From contig NZ_VFPS01000002.1 of assembly GCF_006716815.1 (NCBI RefSeq), positions 434,001 through 498,000 on the forward strand: a DNA stretch of 64,000 bases, given 5' to 3'. Below the pieces are notes generated by a model that searched no databases, was not told the DNA's origin, and saw only the letters and a program-made list of their open reading frames with translations. Positions 53,368-63,095 of the stretch are shown piece by piece. The stretch comes from Microbacterium lacticum (GTDB taxonomy: Bacteria; Actinomycetota; Actinomycetes; Actinomycetales; Microbacteriaceae). Made by a program: the position numbers and the translations under genes. Positions within the stretch are counted from its first letter, which is position 1. Every line of letters begins with the position of its first letter.

Positions 53368-54089
53368 GTGAGCACCGACGACCCCCGCCCCGACATCCCC
53401 ATCGACCCGACCGAGATCGCGGCACGGCGCTGATCGCCGCGAACAACGGCCTCGCCGCCAACGGCTTCCCGGTCGGCGTCGGCTACGTCGGCGTCGCCCT
53501 GGCCTTCGGCCTGACCGTCGTCGCGGGCGTGTACGCCTGGGGCCCGATCTCGGGCGGCCACTTCAACCCCGCCGTCACCCTCGGCCTCGCCGCGGCGGGC
53601 CGGTTCCCCTGGCGCGAGACCGTCGGCTATCTCATCGCGCAGGTGGTCGGCGGCGCGCTGGCGACGAGCGTGATCGTGCTGGTGGGGCTCTTCGGCCCCG
53701 ACGGCTGGCTCGCGACCGCGCAGGACGGCGGCTTCGCGAGCAACGGCTTCGGCGACCACTCCGCCGGCGGGTTCGGGCTCGGCGCGGCGATCACCGTCGA
53801 GATCGTGCTCACCGCGATCTTCGTGCTGGTGATCCTCGGGGTGACCCACGCGACGCGCGGCACGCCCGCCCTCGCGGGCCTCGCGATCGGCCTCACCCTG
53901 ACCCTCATCCACCTCATCTCGATCCCGGTCGACAACACCTCGGTGAACCCGGCGCGCTCGATCGCGGCGGCGATCTACGGGGGGACGGATGCCCTGGCAC
54001 AGCTCTGGGTGTTCATCCTCTTCCCGATCGTGGGCGCACTCCTGGCGGGGTTCGCGCACCGCGCGCTGTTCGAACGCACCAACATCTGA
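53368..54089 (+). pseudogene. aqpZ: aquaporin (AqpZ/GlpF family) with frameshifting deletion
   Basis: A GTG start with a GAGAGG site reads STDDPRPDIPIDPTEIAA and then runs out of frame into a stop at 53431. Continuing in another frame from about 53419, GTALIAANNGLAANG joins a normal aquaporin: GPISGGHFNPAVTLGLAA with the first NPA, and the second NPA at PVDNTSVNPARSIAAAI. What is missing is the first membrane helix (about 15-25 residues) and the reading-frame link. The rest is intact and ends normally, so the lesion is recent. It could be a sequencing artefact only if a whole segment had been lost. Confidence 0.85.
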
Positions 54090-54127
54090 GCGAGCGGCCC
54101 TGCCCGAGCGGAGGGCCGCGCACAGGC

Positions 54128-54166
54128 GAGGGCCCGCCCCCGGATCGTATCCGGGGGCGGGCCCTC
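54128..54166. terminator. 18-bp perfect hairpin between aqpZ remnant and katG
   Basis: Arms 54128-54145 and 54149-54166 pair perfectly over 18 bp with a 3-nt loop. Both neighbouring genes converge on it. Confidence 0.85.
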
Positions 54167-54193
54167 GAGGTGTCGCTCGGAGCGCAGCCGCGC

Positions 54194-56476
54194 TCAGCGG
54201 TGCAGGTCGAACCGGTCGAGCTCGGTGACCTTGCCCCACGCGGCGGCGAAGTCGCGCACGAAATTCTCGGCCGCGTCGTCCGAGGCGTACACCTCGGCGA
54301 GCGCGCGCAGCTCGGAGTTCGAGCCGAACAGCAGGTCGACGCGGGTGCCGACGCCGACCTTCTCGCCCGAGCCGTCCTTCGCCCCGGCGAACGCGTGCGA
54401 ACCCGGGTCGAGCGGCTTCCACGTCGTGCCGAGGTCGAGGAGGTTCACGAAGAAGTCGTTCGTGAGCACGCCCGGGCGCTCGGTGAACACGCCGTACGGC
54501 GAGCCGTCCCAGTTCGCGCCGAGCACGCGCAGACCGCCGACGAGCACCGTCATCTCCGGCGCGGTGAGGGTCAGCAGGTTCGCCTTGTCGAGCAGGTGGT
54601 ACTCGGCGGGCATCTCCGCGAGGGGGCCCTGGTAGTTGCGGAACCCGTCGGCGGCGGGCTCGAGGTAGGCGAACGACTCGACGTCGGTCTGCTCCTGCGA
54701 GGCATCCGTCCGCCCCGCGTGGAACGGGACCTCGACCTCGACGCCGGCGTCCGCCGCGGCCTTCTCGACCGCGGCGTTGCCCGCGATGACGATGAGGTCG
54801 GCGAGCGAGACCGGCGTGCCCGCGGCATCCAGGTCGCTCTTGATGCCGCCGAGGACGCCCAGCACCTTGTGCAGCTGGGCCGGGTTGTTGACCTCCCAGT
54901 CCTTCTGCGGTGCCAGGCGGATGCGAGCGCCGTTGACGCCGCCGCGCTTGTCGCTGCCGCGGAACGTGGATGCCGCGGCCCAGGTCGTCCCGACGAGTTC
55001 GGCGACCGTCAGACCCGACTCGAGCACGCGGCGCTTGGCCTCGGCGACGCCGGCGGCGTCGATGAGGTCGGCGGACGGCGCCGGCACCGGGTCCTGCCAG
55101 AGGAGCTCTTCGGCCGGGACGTCGGAGCCGAGGTAGCGGGCGATCGGGCCCATGTCGCGGTGGGTCAGCTTGAACCAGGCGCGGGCGAACGCGTCGGCGA
55201 AGGCCTCCGGGTCGTCCTTGAACTTCCGGGAGATCTTGTCGTACGCGGGGTCCATGCGCAGGGCCAGGTCGCTCGTGAGCATGCGGGGCTCGCGACGGCC
55301 GCTCGAGTGCGCCATCGGCACCATGTCGGCGCCGCCGCCGTTGATCGGGCGCCACTGGTGCGCGCCGGCGGGGCTCTGGAACAGCTCCCACTCGTAGGCG
55401 TAGAGGATGTGGAAGAACTCGTTGTCCCACCGGGTGGGGTGGTAGGTCCAGGTGACCTCGAGGCCGGAGGTGATCTGGTCGTCGCCCTTGCCGGTGCCGT
55501 TGTTGTTCTTCCAGCCGAGGCCCTGCATCTCGAGCCCCGCCGCCTCGGGGTTGTCCTCGAGGTTCGAGTCGGGGGCCGCGCCGTGCGTCTTGCCGAAGGT
55601 GTGACCACCGGCGATGAGGGCGACGGTCTCCTCGTCGTTCATCGCCATGCGGCCGAACGTCTCGCGGATGTCGCGCGCCGAGGCGAGCGGGTCGGGGTGA
55701 CCGGCCGGACCCTCGGGGTTGACGTAGATGAGGCCCATCTGCACGGCCGCGAGCGGGCCGTCGATCTTGCGCTCGCCCGAGTCGCGGGTGTAGCGCTCGT
55801 CGCCGAGCCAGGTCGTCTCGGGGCCCCAGTACACGTCGTCGTCCGGCTCCCAGACATCCGCCCGGCCGCCGGCGTAGCCGAAGGTCGTGAAGCCCATGTT
55901 CTCGAGCGCGACGTTGCCGGCGAGGATCATCAGGTCGGCCCACGAGATCGACTGGCCGTACTTCTTCTTCACGGGCCAGAGGAGGCGGCGCGCCTTGTCG
56001 AGGCCGACGTTGTCGGGCCAGCTGTTGAGGGGCGCGAAGCGCTGCTGCCCGGCGCCGCCGCCGCCACGACCGTCGGTCACGCGGTAGGTGCCGGCGGAGT
56101 GCCACGCCATGCGGATCATGAGGGGGCCGTAGTTGCCGAAGTCGGCCGGCCACCAGTCCTGGCTGGTGGTGAGCGTCTCGGCGATGTCCTTCTTCACCGC
56201 GGCGAGGTCGAGCGCCTCGAACGCGGCGGCGTAGTCGAAGTCGCCGCCCAGCGGGTTCCGCGACTCGGGGTTCTTCGCGAGGATCTTGATGTTCAGCTGG
56301 TTCGGCCACCAGACGCGGTTCGCCGAACCCGACGTGGGGTGCGGCTGCGCGTGGATGACGGGGCAGGTCGCCGCCTCTTCGGCGAAGGCCTCGTCGGTGT
56401 CGGTCACGGTGACGGACTGATCGATGTCGGTCACGTCCTCGCCGATGCCGGCGGCGGACGGGTCGTTCTCGGTCAT
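54194..56476 (-). CDS. katG: catalase-peroxidase
   Basis: Bifunctional haem enzyme of 760 residues. The distal site is [13 protein letters not shown] with Arg122, Trp125 and His126; the Tyr of the crosslinked adduct is in [11 protein letters not shown]; and the proximal-His region is [19 protein letters not shown]. The second, degenerate domain follows from about residue 440. It removes hydrogen peroxide in the cytoplasm. It lies 28 nt downstream of furA in a probable operon, so it should be FurA-repressed and peroxide- or iron-responsive. Confidence 0.97.
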   Translation of the reverse strand: MTENDPSAAGIGEDVTDIDQSVTVTDTDEAFAEEAATCPVIHAQPHPTSGSANRVWWPNQLNIKILAKNPESRNPLGGDFDYAAAFEALDLAAVKKDIAETLTTSQDWWPADFGNYGPLMIRMAWHSAGTYRVTDGRGGGGAGQQRFAPLNSWPDNVGLDKARRLLWPVKKKYGQSISWADLMILAGNVALENMGFTTFGYAGGRADVWEPDDDVYWGPETTWLGDERYTRDSGERKIDGPLAAVQMGLIYVNPEGPAGHPDPLASARDIRETFGRMAMNDEETVALIAGGHTFGKTHGAAPDSNLEDNPEAAGLEMQGLGWKNNNGTGKGDDQITSGLEVTWTYHPTRWDNEFFHILYAYEWELFQSPAGAHQWRPINGGGADMVPMAHSSGRREPRMLTSDLALRMDPAYDKISRKFKDDPEAFADAFARAWFKLTHRDMGPIARYLGSDVPAEELLWQDPVPAPSADLIDAAGVAEAKRRVLESGLTVAELVGTTWAAASTFRGSDKRGGVNGARIRLAPQKDWEVNNPAQLHKVLGVLGGIKSDLDAAGTPVSLADLIVIAGNAAVEKAAADAGVEVEVPFHAGRTDASQEQTDVESFAYLEPAADGFRNYQGPLAEMPAEYHLLDKANLLTLTAPEMTVLVGGLRVLGANWDGSPYGVFTERPGVLTNDFFVNLLDLGTTWKPLDPGSHAFAGAKDGSGEKVGVGTRVDLLFGSNSELRALAEVYASDDAAENFVRDFAAAWGKVTELDRFDLHR

Positions 56477-56504
56477 GGTTTTCCTTCCTGGGGGCGGTCG
56501 AGGG

Positions 56505-56981
56505 TCAGGCGGCTGCGGCCGCGCACGAGGGGCAGAGCCCCCAGTACGTGACCTCGGCGGAGCTGAGGGTGAACCCGTGCGCATCCGACGGGTGCAGGCA
56601 CGGCGCGTGGCCGACGGCGCAGTCGACGTCCTGCACGGCGCCGCACGAGGTGCACACGATGTGGTGGTGGTTGTCGCCGATGCGCAGCTCGAAGAGCATC
56701 GCGTGGCCGGCCGGCTCGATGCGGCGGACGATCCCCGCGTCGGTGAAGTCGCCGAGGGCGTTGTAGACGGACTGGATGCTGGCGCGCGGCATCCGCTCCG
56801 CCACCGCCGCGTGCACGGCGTCGGCGCTCGCGTGCGGGAGGCCGCGGAGCGCGTCGTACACCGCGAGGCGTGGCTCGGTGACCCGGAGGCCGGCGGCGCG
56901 CAGGGCATCGGATGCCGAGGCCACGACCGCTGCCGCGGGTTCGGGTGCGCGCAGATCGGTCACGCCTCCAGCGTAGCGCAT
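56505..56981 (-). CDS. furA: Fur family regulator FurA
   Basis: A 158-residue Fur-family repressor. The winged helix (about 25-90) includes [20 protein letters not shown] and [20 protein letters not shown]. The metal-binding half has [20 protein letters not shown] and a C-terminal CPSC pair. FurA represses katG in mycobacteria and Streptomyces. The ATG at 56981 lies only 2 nt from the operator, so the message is probably leaderless; GTG 56963 would have its GGAGG site too close. Confidence 0.93.
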   Translation of the reverse strand: MRYAGGVTDLRAPEPAAAVVASASDALRAAGLRVTEPRLAVYDALRGLPHASADAVHAAVAERMPRASIQSVYNALGDFTDAGIVRRIEPAGHAMLFELRIGDNHHHIVCTSCGAVQDVDCAVGHAPCLHPSDAHGFTLSSAEVTYWGLCPSCAAAAA

Positions 56982-56983
56982 GA

Positions 56984-57012
56984 TTTGATCAGTTCAAAAA
57001 AGGCGAGGTCAA
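56984..57012 (-). promoter_or_regulatory. furA promoter with palindromic FurA operator
   Basis: The operator is TTTGA-N5-TCAAA at 56984-56998, a perfect palindrome and one of the most AT-rich spots in the window. A good -35 (TTGACC, 57007-57012) precedes it by 8 nt, so bound FurA would cover the -10 region. It matches the known autoregulated layout of furA-katG. Confidence 0.72.
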
Positions 57013-57021
57013 TACCGGTAG

Positions 57022-57103
57022 TGACGAACGACGGATGCCCCGTCGCGTTGCCGAGGTTCAGCAGCCGCCCCCCGGAGAGCACGAGGATGCTCGCGCCGCC
57101 CGG
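57022..57103. repeat. 82-bp duplication, copy A
   Basis: Matches 57156-57237 at 81 of 82 positions, same orientation, 134 bp apart (out of frame). It ends 9 nt before the furA -35 box. Confidence 0.93.
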
Positions 57104-57155
57104 TTCGTGTACAGCTCGAGCTGGGCGAGCACCTGGTTCGTGAACGAGGCGCTCA

Positions 57156-57237
57156 TGACGAACGACGGATGCCCCGTCGCGTTGCCGAGGTTCAGCAGCC
57201 GCCCCTCGGAGAGCACGAGGATGCTCGCGCCGCCCGG
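57156..57237. repeat. 82-bp duplication, copy B
   Basis: Original position inside the ahcY remnant; see copy A. The single difference is C/T near the middle. Confidence 0.93.
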
Positions 57238-57245
57238 CATCCGGT

Positions 57246-57279
<34 letters not shown>

Positions 57280-57395
57280 CACGCCCGGGATCGCCTCGAG
57301 GCCGGCGATGCGGCATCCGGCCATTGTCCCACGCGGGGCCCCGGTGATCCGGAGTGTGTCGGGACGTCTGCGACGAGGCGCGGAGCGTCGTCCGG

Positions 57396-57602
57396 CTAGG
57401 CGCGGAGCGTCTCGTGGCGGACGACGAGCCAGCCCTTCGGCACCGACAGGCGGTCGGTGTGGATCGCGCAGAGGTCGTGGGCGTGCGGGTCGCCCGACGC
57501 CCCCAGGGGCCCGACGGCGGCCATCTGGTCGCCGTAGTCGTAGGTGAGGGTGGTCACGGCTTCGCGGGCACACCCGACTTTCGAGCAGAGTCTCGTACGC
57601 AT
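57396..57602 (-). CDS. DUF3499 family protein
   Basis: A 68-residue protein starting at ATG 57602, with a TAGCGT hexamer 7 nt upstream. Features of DUF3499 are [20 protein letters not shown] at the N-terminus and the [17 protein letters not shown] block, with several Cys and His that could bind a metal. The family is restricted to Actinobacteria and occupies this same spot next to the metallopeptidase gene in mycobacteria. Function unknown. A 14-bp segment spanning its stop codon is repeated 22 bp downstream. Confidence 0.88.
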   Translation of the reverse strand: MRTRLCSKVGCAREAVTTLTYDYGDQMAAVGPLGASGDPHAHDLCAIHTDRLSVPKGWLVVRHETLRA

Positions 57603-57609
57603 CGGCTCC

Positions 57610-57615
57610 ACGCTA
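57610..57615 (-). promoter_or_regulatory. -10 hexamer of the DUF3499 gene
   Basis: TAGCGT on the minus strand, 7 nt before the ATG at 57602. Leaderless-type spacing. Confidence 0.42.
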
Positions 57616-57684
57616 ACCGCGACCCGTGCCCCCGCGGCGGAGCCGCGCCGCAGAGGTCCCCGCTCCCGCCCCGGCCCACCGCTC

Positions 57685-57690
57685 TAGACT
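57685..57690 (+). promoter_or_regulatory. -10 hexamer of the metallopeptidase-like gene
   Basis: TAGACT lies 6 nt before the ATG at 57697. Leaderless-type spacing. Confidence 0.5.
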
Positions 57691-57696
57691 GGGGGC

Positions 57697-58131
57697 ATGG
57701 TCAGGCGGCGCGCGACGAGCACCCCGCGCCGGCGTCCCTCCCGGCACGGCCGGCACGGGCGCGAGGACCGCAGCCCCGTCGTCCGCCCGCCGCTGCTGGC
57801 GCTCGAGACCCGCGAGGAGCGGTTCGATTTCGCCGTGGGCACCGCGGCGGAGTTCTTGCGCAGCGCCTGGCCGGAGCTGCGCGAGGTGCGGTTCGAGGTC
57901 GCGGCGATGCCGCCGGCCTCCGACGACGACGGGATCCCGCGCTGGAGCGTGCACACCGAGCACCAGCTGATCGTGCTCTACCGCCTGCCGATCGAGCGGC
58001 TCAGCCACCTGCACCGCGAGGACGAGCTGCACCGGCGCATGATGATCGAGGGCGCGGTCTTCCGCGCCGCGGCCGAGTACCTCGACCGCGACCCGTGGGA
58101 TCTCGGGCCGGAGCGGTTCCGCTACTTCTGA
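57697..58131 (+). CDS. metallopeptidase family protein (Rv3259-like, minimal MMP fold)
   Basis: A 144-residue protein with a basic, disordered N-terminus (residues 1-28) and a compact domain with RFDFAVGTAAEFLRSAWPEL, HQLIVLYRLPIERLSHLHRE and MIEGAVFRAAAEYLDRDPWD. It matches the short zincin-like family annotated as metallopeptidase, but I see no HExxH motif, so catalytic activity is doubtful. It is divergent from DUF3499, the order known from mycobacteria (Rv3258c/Rv3259). Confidence 0.78.
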   Translation: MVRRRATSTPRRRPSRHGRHGREDRSPVVRPPLLALETREERFDFAVGTAAEFLRSAWPELREVRFEVAAMPPASDDDGIPRWSVHTEHQLIVLYRLPIERLSHLHREDELHRRMMIEGAVFRAAAEYLDRDPWDLGPERFRYF

Positions 58132-58159
58132 GCCTGACGCGGTCCGCGCGCCGCGCGCG

Positions 58160-59575
58160 TCAGCGCGGGTAGACCCGGATCGCCGACTCGGCGGCGTCGC
58201 CCGACGGCACGGGGTAGCCGGCGAGCGACCCGGTGCCGCTGTAGCTCACCGCCGCCCGCACGGGGGCGTCGGCGCGGACGCGGTAGGTCGCGTTCGCGGT
58301 GACCGGCACGCTCACCGAGCCGCCGGCGGCGAGGCGCAGCTGATCGTCGCCGCCGCCCGCGGCGCCGCTGTCGAGGGTGACGACCTGTTCGGTCGCGCTC
58401 GTGACGGTGAGCACGGCTCCGGGGCCGGCGGCCACGGCGACGAGCGTCTGCGCGGCGAGCTCCGGCGCGGGCGTGTACCAGGCGAAGTCGCTCCCGGCCG
58501 CCGATCCCGTCGTCGACCACACCGCGCCCGTGACGGGCGTGGTCGCCTCGACGCCGACCGTGTACGTGCCGATCGCGAGGCCGCTGAGATCGAGCTGCAG
58601 GGGCACGCCCGCCGCGACCGGGATGGTCTGCGTCTGGGCCGTCGTGCCCGAGCCGCCGCTGCCGACCGCGCCGCCGCGCACGGTCACGGTCGCCGTGCCG
58701 TCCGTCGACGGGGCCACGAGCCGCAGATACGTCGACACGTCGCTCGCGCCCGCCTCGCCAGGGGCGACGGTCACCGTCACGCCGGGGATCACGAGAGTCG
58801 TCGCGGGAGCGGCCACGGCCGCGGACTGGTCGATGCCGATCGGGGCGAGCACGCGGGTGAGGCTCGACTGCAGGGCGGCCTGCACGGGAGCCTGGGCGGC
58901 GGTGACGCGCACGACGGGGTTCTCCTCGCCGAGCGCGAGGGCGGCGAGCGGCACGACGCGCTGCGTGCCCGCCGGGACGACGATGCCCTTGCCCGCCGCC
59001 GGCTGGACGAGCCCGGATGCCCCGTAGACGCTGAGGGTCACGAGCGAGGCCACGTCGCCCGGGTTGGCGAGGACGACGAGGTCGGCCGACCCGGTGGTGC
59101 CGGTTCCGGTGACGAGCCACGACTCCATCTCGGCGCGCGTGCACGCCGACGCGGCGAAGCCCGTCGCGTCGTCGGCGCGGACGGTCGACGACCCCGCGGC
59201 GGCGAGATCGACCCGGTCACCGCCCGGGCTCGGCGGCGCGGTCAGCGACGCGGGCCCCGCACCGCCCGACACGTCGGGGGCGGCGAGCGTGGCCTCGGCC
59301 ACCTCGCCGTTCGCCGACGAGGCCGCGGTGACCGCTTGCGGTGCGGCATCCGTCAGCAGCGAGGCCTGCGTGGCGTCGCGACCGCTCGCGAGGAGCGGCC
59401 CCGCGCACGTCGCGACCGACGCCGCGGCGGGCGGCTGCGCCGACACCTCGACCGTGTCGCGGGTGAGTCCGGGCAGGTCGAGCCAGATGAGGCCGGCGGC
59501 ACCGACGAGGGATGCCGCGGCCACCACCCCGCCGATCACGAACCCGGCGGTGCGGGCGGCCGAGAAGCGGCTCAT
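58160..59575 (-). CDS. DUF5719 family exported/membrane protein
   Basis: A 471-residue protein with one N-terminal membrane segment (about 9-31) and a long extracellular region rich in Ala, Thr, Val and Gly. Repeating beta-strand patterns such as LVVLANPGDVASLVTLSVYG and GIVVPAGTQRVVPLAALALG fit DUF5719. The family is found beside the large glycosyltransferase in Actinobacteria. Its start overlaps the stop of that gene by 4 nt, so they are co-translated. It is probably a surface protein linked to glycan or envelope assembly, which is inference. Confidence 0.85.
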   Translation of the reverse strand: MSRFSAARTAGFVIGGVVAAASLVGAAGLIWLDLPGLTRDTVEVSAQPPAAASVATCAGPLLASGRDATQASLLTDAAPQAVTAASSANGEVAEATLAAPDVSGGAGPASLTAPPSPGGDRVDLAAAGSSTVRADDATGFAASACTRAEMESWLVTGTGTTGSADLVVLANPGDVASLVTLSVYGASGLVQPAAGKGIVVPAGTQRVVPLAALALGEENPVVRVTAAQAPVQAALQSSLTRVLAPIGIDQSAAVAAPATTLVIPGVTVTVAPGEAGASDVSTYLRLVAPSTDGTATVTVRGGAVGSGGSGTTAQTQTIPVAAGVPLQLDLSGLAIGTYTVGVEATTPVTGAVWSTTGSAAGSDFAWYTPAPELAAQTLVAVAAGPGAVLTVTSATEQVVTLDSGAAGGGDDQLRLAAGGSVSVPVTANATYRVRADAPVRAAVSYSGTGSLAGYPVPSGDAAESAIRVYPR

Positions 59576-62520
59576 GACTCGTCTCCCTCACGGTCGGTCG
59601 GCGCCGATTCGACCGGATCGGACGCGAGCGATTCCGGCCCGAGCGGATCGGACGCCACGTGTTCCGGCTCGACCGGCGTGCCCGTCGCCGTAGCCGGCGC
59701 GACGCTCGATGCGGCCCGCATCCGCGCCCGCGGCGCCCGCCGCGACAGCCCGACGATGCGCGGGCGCCGGCGGGCTTCGGCGAGCGAGCGCCGGGTGGGC
59801 AGGGCCAGCAGCAGCGCGACGATCACGATGCCTGCCTGCAGCAGCCCGACCCGCCAGGCCGCACCGTCGTCGTCGGCGCTACGCGCGGTGACGTCGGCGG
59901 TGATGCGCCAGAGCTTGCCCTTGGCGGTGTCGCCGACGATCTCGAGGTCGTCGCGCTGATCGAGCGAGGTCTCGGCCTGCCGACTCATGCCGGTCGCCGC
60001 ATCCACCCCCGCGTCCGTGCCGACGTCGGCGCCGCCGAGCAGCACGTACGCGACGCCGTGCGCGGCGAGGTCGCCGACGACGGGGCCCTCCGGGTCGGCG
60101 ATCAGCTGGGCGGCGTAGCGGGCGGTCAGTTCGTCGCCGGGGTCGGCGGAGAGCCGCGCCGAGCGGAGCGTGGACTGCCCGCCGAGGGAGGCGGTCTCGC
60201 CCCAGACCACGTCGGTGACGACGGCGCCGTCGGGGGTCGGAGTGAGCACGAAGGTCGCCGTCGAGAGGCCGCCGCGGCCTTCGGCCTCGACGTACGCGGG
60301 AAGGGTGCTCGAGGTCGACTCGGTGATCGCCGCCGTGCCGCGCAGCGGCGCGGTGAGGGCGGGCACGGCACTGACGGCGAGGGCGACCATGACGAGCGTG
60401 CCGAGCACGGTGCGCAGCGGCGGCCGCGCGGGCAGCGCGTCGAGCGCGAGCACGGCGGCGCACACCACCGCCAGCCAGTAGAGGCTCAGCGCGGCGCCCG
60501 GCCACAGGGTCACGATCTGCTGGGCATCGGATGCCACGGCGATACCGATCGCCGCGAGCGCCGTGCCCAGCCCGGCGAGAGCGGCGATGGCGAGCACGAC
60601 GGCGGGGAGCGTGCGGCCGATCACGGGAGCGGCGAGCGCGAGCACGAACAGGGGCGCGACGAGCAGCAGGCTCCACGTCGACACCGGCAGGCCGCTGAGC
60701 GCCGCCCAGCCGTCGCCCCCGGGGAAGCCGAGGCCGAGCGCGAGCCGGCGACCGAGATCGGTGCCACCCGAGTCGGCGAGCGGCACGCCCGGATCGGCGA
60801 GGAGGCTCCAGAGGTCGCCCGTGCGCACGCGATGCCAGAGGAGCGGCGCGAAGACGACCGCCGTGGGCACCGCGAGCCAGATGATGCGCGCGATCCCCCG
60901 GCCGCGACGGAGCGCCGCGGTGAGCACGATCCCGATGATCCACACGATCGCGAGGGCGGGGCCGACGCTCGGGGCGCAGGCGACGACGCCGACCGCGACG
61001 ATGGATGCCACGCCGGCGGCGCTCCACGACCGCTGCGCGACGGCGCCGGTCCAGACGAGCCACGGCAGCAGCAGGTGCGCGATGACGACGGTGGGTCGAC
61101 CCGAGATCAGCGCGTCGAGGAGGCTCGGGGCGAGCGCCCAGGCGACAGCCGCGACGGCGCGCAGGAGCGCGCGGTCGGTGAACCGGGTCGCGGCGAACCA
61201 TCCGCCGAGAGCGGCGAGCGGGAGGGCGAGCACCCACAGCACGACGATGGTGCGAGACGGCGCGGCGGGCCAGAGCGAGCCGAGGAGGGCGATCACCGCG
61301 CTCCACGGGTCGGCGGGACCGGAGCTGTCCCAGCCGAGCGGGCGCAGGCCGTACGAGGCATCCGCCCACAGTCCGCCGAGGGTCGCGCGCATCGGCGCGA
61401 GGGCGCCCCCGCCCAGCACCGGCCAGGCGAGGAGCGAGAGGAACGCGATCACCGAGACGACGAGCGCCGCGAGCACGACCCATGCTCCGCCGCCGCTGAA
61501 GAAGTGCAGGTCGCCCCGGCCGGTGCCGGCGGGCACGTCGTCGTCGAGGCGGTGGCGCAGCTCGGTGCCGGTCACCCGGAGCGGCGCGAGCTGCGCCCAC
61601 GAGGCGGCGCGCTCCTGGCGGATGCCGCGACGGGTACGGGCGACGGCGCCGGGACGGACGGCCGCGGTGACGGCGGCGCCCCACTCGGAGAGGGTGCGGG
61701 CGGGCCGCTTGCCGAGGATCGCCCCGAGCGAGCGCAGCACCGCGAGCGGCAGCAGGCTCAGCCAGTGCAGCGGCACGACCGCGGCGGGTGCGTAGCTCAG
61801 GCGCCGGTGCAGCTGCGCGGTGCGCTCGGCGCAGGCGGCGCGCACCGGCGACGGCCCGGAGCCGGCGATCGCGACGATCGCGGTGGGCGCGAGCGCGACG
61901 CGACCGCCGCGCAGCCGGGCGCGGATGCCGAGGTCGAGGCCTTCGTCGGCGCCCGCGAGCGCCCGGTCGATGCCGCCGAGCCTCCGCCACGCGTCGGCGC
62001 GCACGAGGATGCCGCGCACATCGGTGCCGAGCACGTCCTCACCGGCATCGTGCTGACCCTGGTCGTGCTCGCCGTCGGCGAGGCCGACCGTGCGGCCGTA
62101 CCGCGTCACCGACACACCGAGCGAGACGATGCGGTCCTTCTCGTCGGCGCGCACGAGCTTGGGGGCCGCGAACGCGACAGAAGGGGCGGTCTCGAGGGCG
62201 CCCGCGAGGCGTGCGAGGGCGTCGGGGTCCGGGATCGTGTCGTGGCTGAGCACCCAGACCGCGTCGCCGTCGAGTCGGTGCGAGCCGAGCGTCAGCGCGT
62301 CGGCGAAGCTCGTGCGGCGGTCGGCGGAGATCACGGCCTCGGCGTGCGACGCGGCGGCGACGGCCTGCACCGAGGCATCCGCGTCGCACAGCACGATCGT
62401 CAGGGCGTCGACAGGGCGCGACTGTGCGCGGAGCGCGGTGAGCGTCCGTTCCAGATGGATGTCGGCGGCCACGCGCCCGTCGGGGCGCACGACCAGCAGC
62501 GCGTGAACTCGGGCGGGCAT
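59572..62520 (-). CDS. large membrane glycosyltransferase, family 2
   Basis: A 982-residue protein. The N-terminal cytosolic GT2 domain (about 1-250) has VHALLVVRPDGRVAADIHLE at the start, VWVLSHDTIPDPDALARLAG with an Asp in the nucleotide-metal site, and DVRGILVRADAWRRLGGIDR with DEGLDLGIRARLRGGR. About 12-14 membrane helices follow (about 350-770), and the protein ends in an extracellular domain and one last helix near 920. Homologues near whiB2 and manA in mycobacteria are thought to act in envelope polysaccharide synthesis; donor and acceptor are not known. Confidence 0.87.
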   Translation of the reverse strand: MPARVHALLVVRPDGRVAADIHLERTLTALRAQSRPVDALTIVLCDADASVQAVAAASHAEAVISADRRTSFADALTLGSHRLDGDAVWVLSHDTIPDPDALARLAGALETAPSVAFAAPKLVRADEKDRIVSLGVSVTRYGRTVGLADGEHDQGQHDAGEDVLGTDVRGILVRADAWRRLGGIDRALAGADEGLDLGIRARLRGGRVALAPTAIVAIAGSGPSPVRAACAERTAQLHRRLSYAPAAVVPLHWLSLLPLAVLRSLGAILGKRPARTLSEWGAAVTAAVRPGAVARTRRGIRQERAASWAQLAPLRVTGTELRHRLDDDVPAGTGRGDLHFFSGGGAWVVLAALVVSVIAFLSLLAWPVLGGGALAPMRATLGGLWADASYGLRPLGWDSSGPADPWSAVIALLGSLWPAAPSRTIVVLWVLALPLAALGGWFAATRFTDRALLRAVAAVAWALAPSLLDALISGRPTVVIAHLLLPWLVWTGAVAQRSWSAAGVASIVAVGVVACAPSVGPALAIVWIIGIVLTAALRRGRGIARIIWLAVPTAVVFAPLLWHRVRTGDLWSLLADPGVPLADSGGTDLGRRLALGLGFPGGDGWAALSGLPVSTWSLLLVAPLFVLALAAPVIGRTLPAVVLAIAALAGLGTALAAIGIAVASDAQQIVTLWPGAALSLYWLAVVCAAVLALDALPARPPLRTVLGTLVMVALAVSAVPALTAPLRGTAAITESTSSTLPAYVEAEGRGGLSTATFVLTPTPDGAVVTDVVWGETASLGGQSTLRSARLSADPGDELTARYAAQLIADPEGPVVGDLAAHGVAYVLLGGADVGTDAGVDAATGMSRQAETSLDQRDDLEIVGDTAKGKLWRITADVTARSADDDGAAWRVGLLQAGIVIVALLLALPTRRSLAEARRRPRIVGLSRRAPRARMRAASSVAPATATGTPVEPEHVASDPLGPESLASDPVESAPTDREGDES

Positions 62521-62618
62521 GACCTGGTCAGCCTAAGCGCGCCCGCCCCGCACCCGTCCCCGCGACACGGCCGCCGCCGCAATCGTCGGTGCGTGCACGG
62601 GGGCGCGCGGGCGACGGA

Positions 62619-62936
62619 TCAGGCGCGTCGCTTGAGCTTGCGGCGCTCCCGCTCGCTGAGCCCGCCCCAGATGCCGAAGCGCTCGTCGTTCTGCAGCGCG
62701 TACTCCAGGCATTGGTCGCGCACGTCGCACGTGGTGCAGATGCGCTTGGCGTCGCGAGTCGAGCCGCCCTTCTCCGGGAAGAACGCCTCGGGATCGGTCT
62801 GTGCGCACAGCGCGTCGGCCTGCCAGGCCAGGGCGCTGTCCTCGTCGGTCGCGGCCGGCCGCCTGACCCCGGGAACCCCGAGGTTGACCGGATCGACGAA
62901 CCAGTTCTCGGGAACTCCGGAACGGTAACCCGTCAT
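62619..62936 (-). CDS. whiB2: WhiB family iron-sulfur regulator (WhiB2/WhmD type)
   Basis: A 105-residue Fe-S regulator. Cluster ligands are Cys44, Cys67, Cys70 and Cys76 (CTTC, DQC), followed by FGIWGGLSERERRKLKRRA, with the tryptophan turn and DNA-binding tail. The N-terminal extension and position upstream of the glycosyltransferase gene match WhiB2/WhmD, which controls septation in mycobacteria and Streptomyces (WhiB). The ATG at 62936 has GGGGAGAA upstream; an in-frame ATG nine codons earlier is less likely. Confidence 0.93.
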   Translation of the reverse strand: MTGYRSGVPENWFVDPVNLGVPGVRRPAATDEDSALAWQADALCAQTDPEAFFPEKGGSTRDAKRICTTCDVRDQCLEYALQNDERFGIWGGLSERERRKLKRRA

Positions 62937-63095
62937 ATCGTTCTCCCCACTGATTCCCCTCACGCCGGTGCGCGTGTTCGAATAATTACACCGCTGTCAT
63001 TCGCTCGGGTCAAGTCGCAGATCGTAAACCCTCAAGGCGTCCCTGAACCTTCACCCGCAATCCGACCGGCGTGTCGCGCCCATCGGCGCGGGGAG

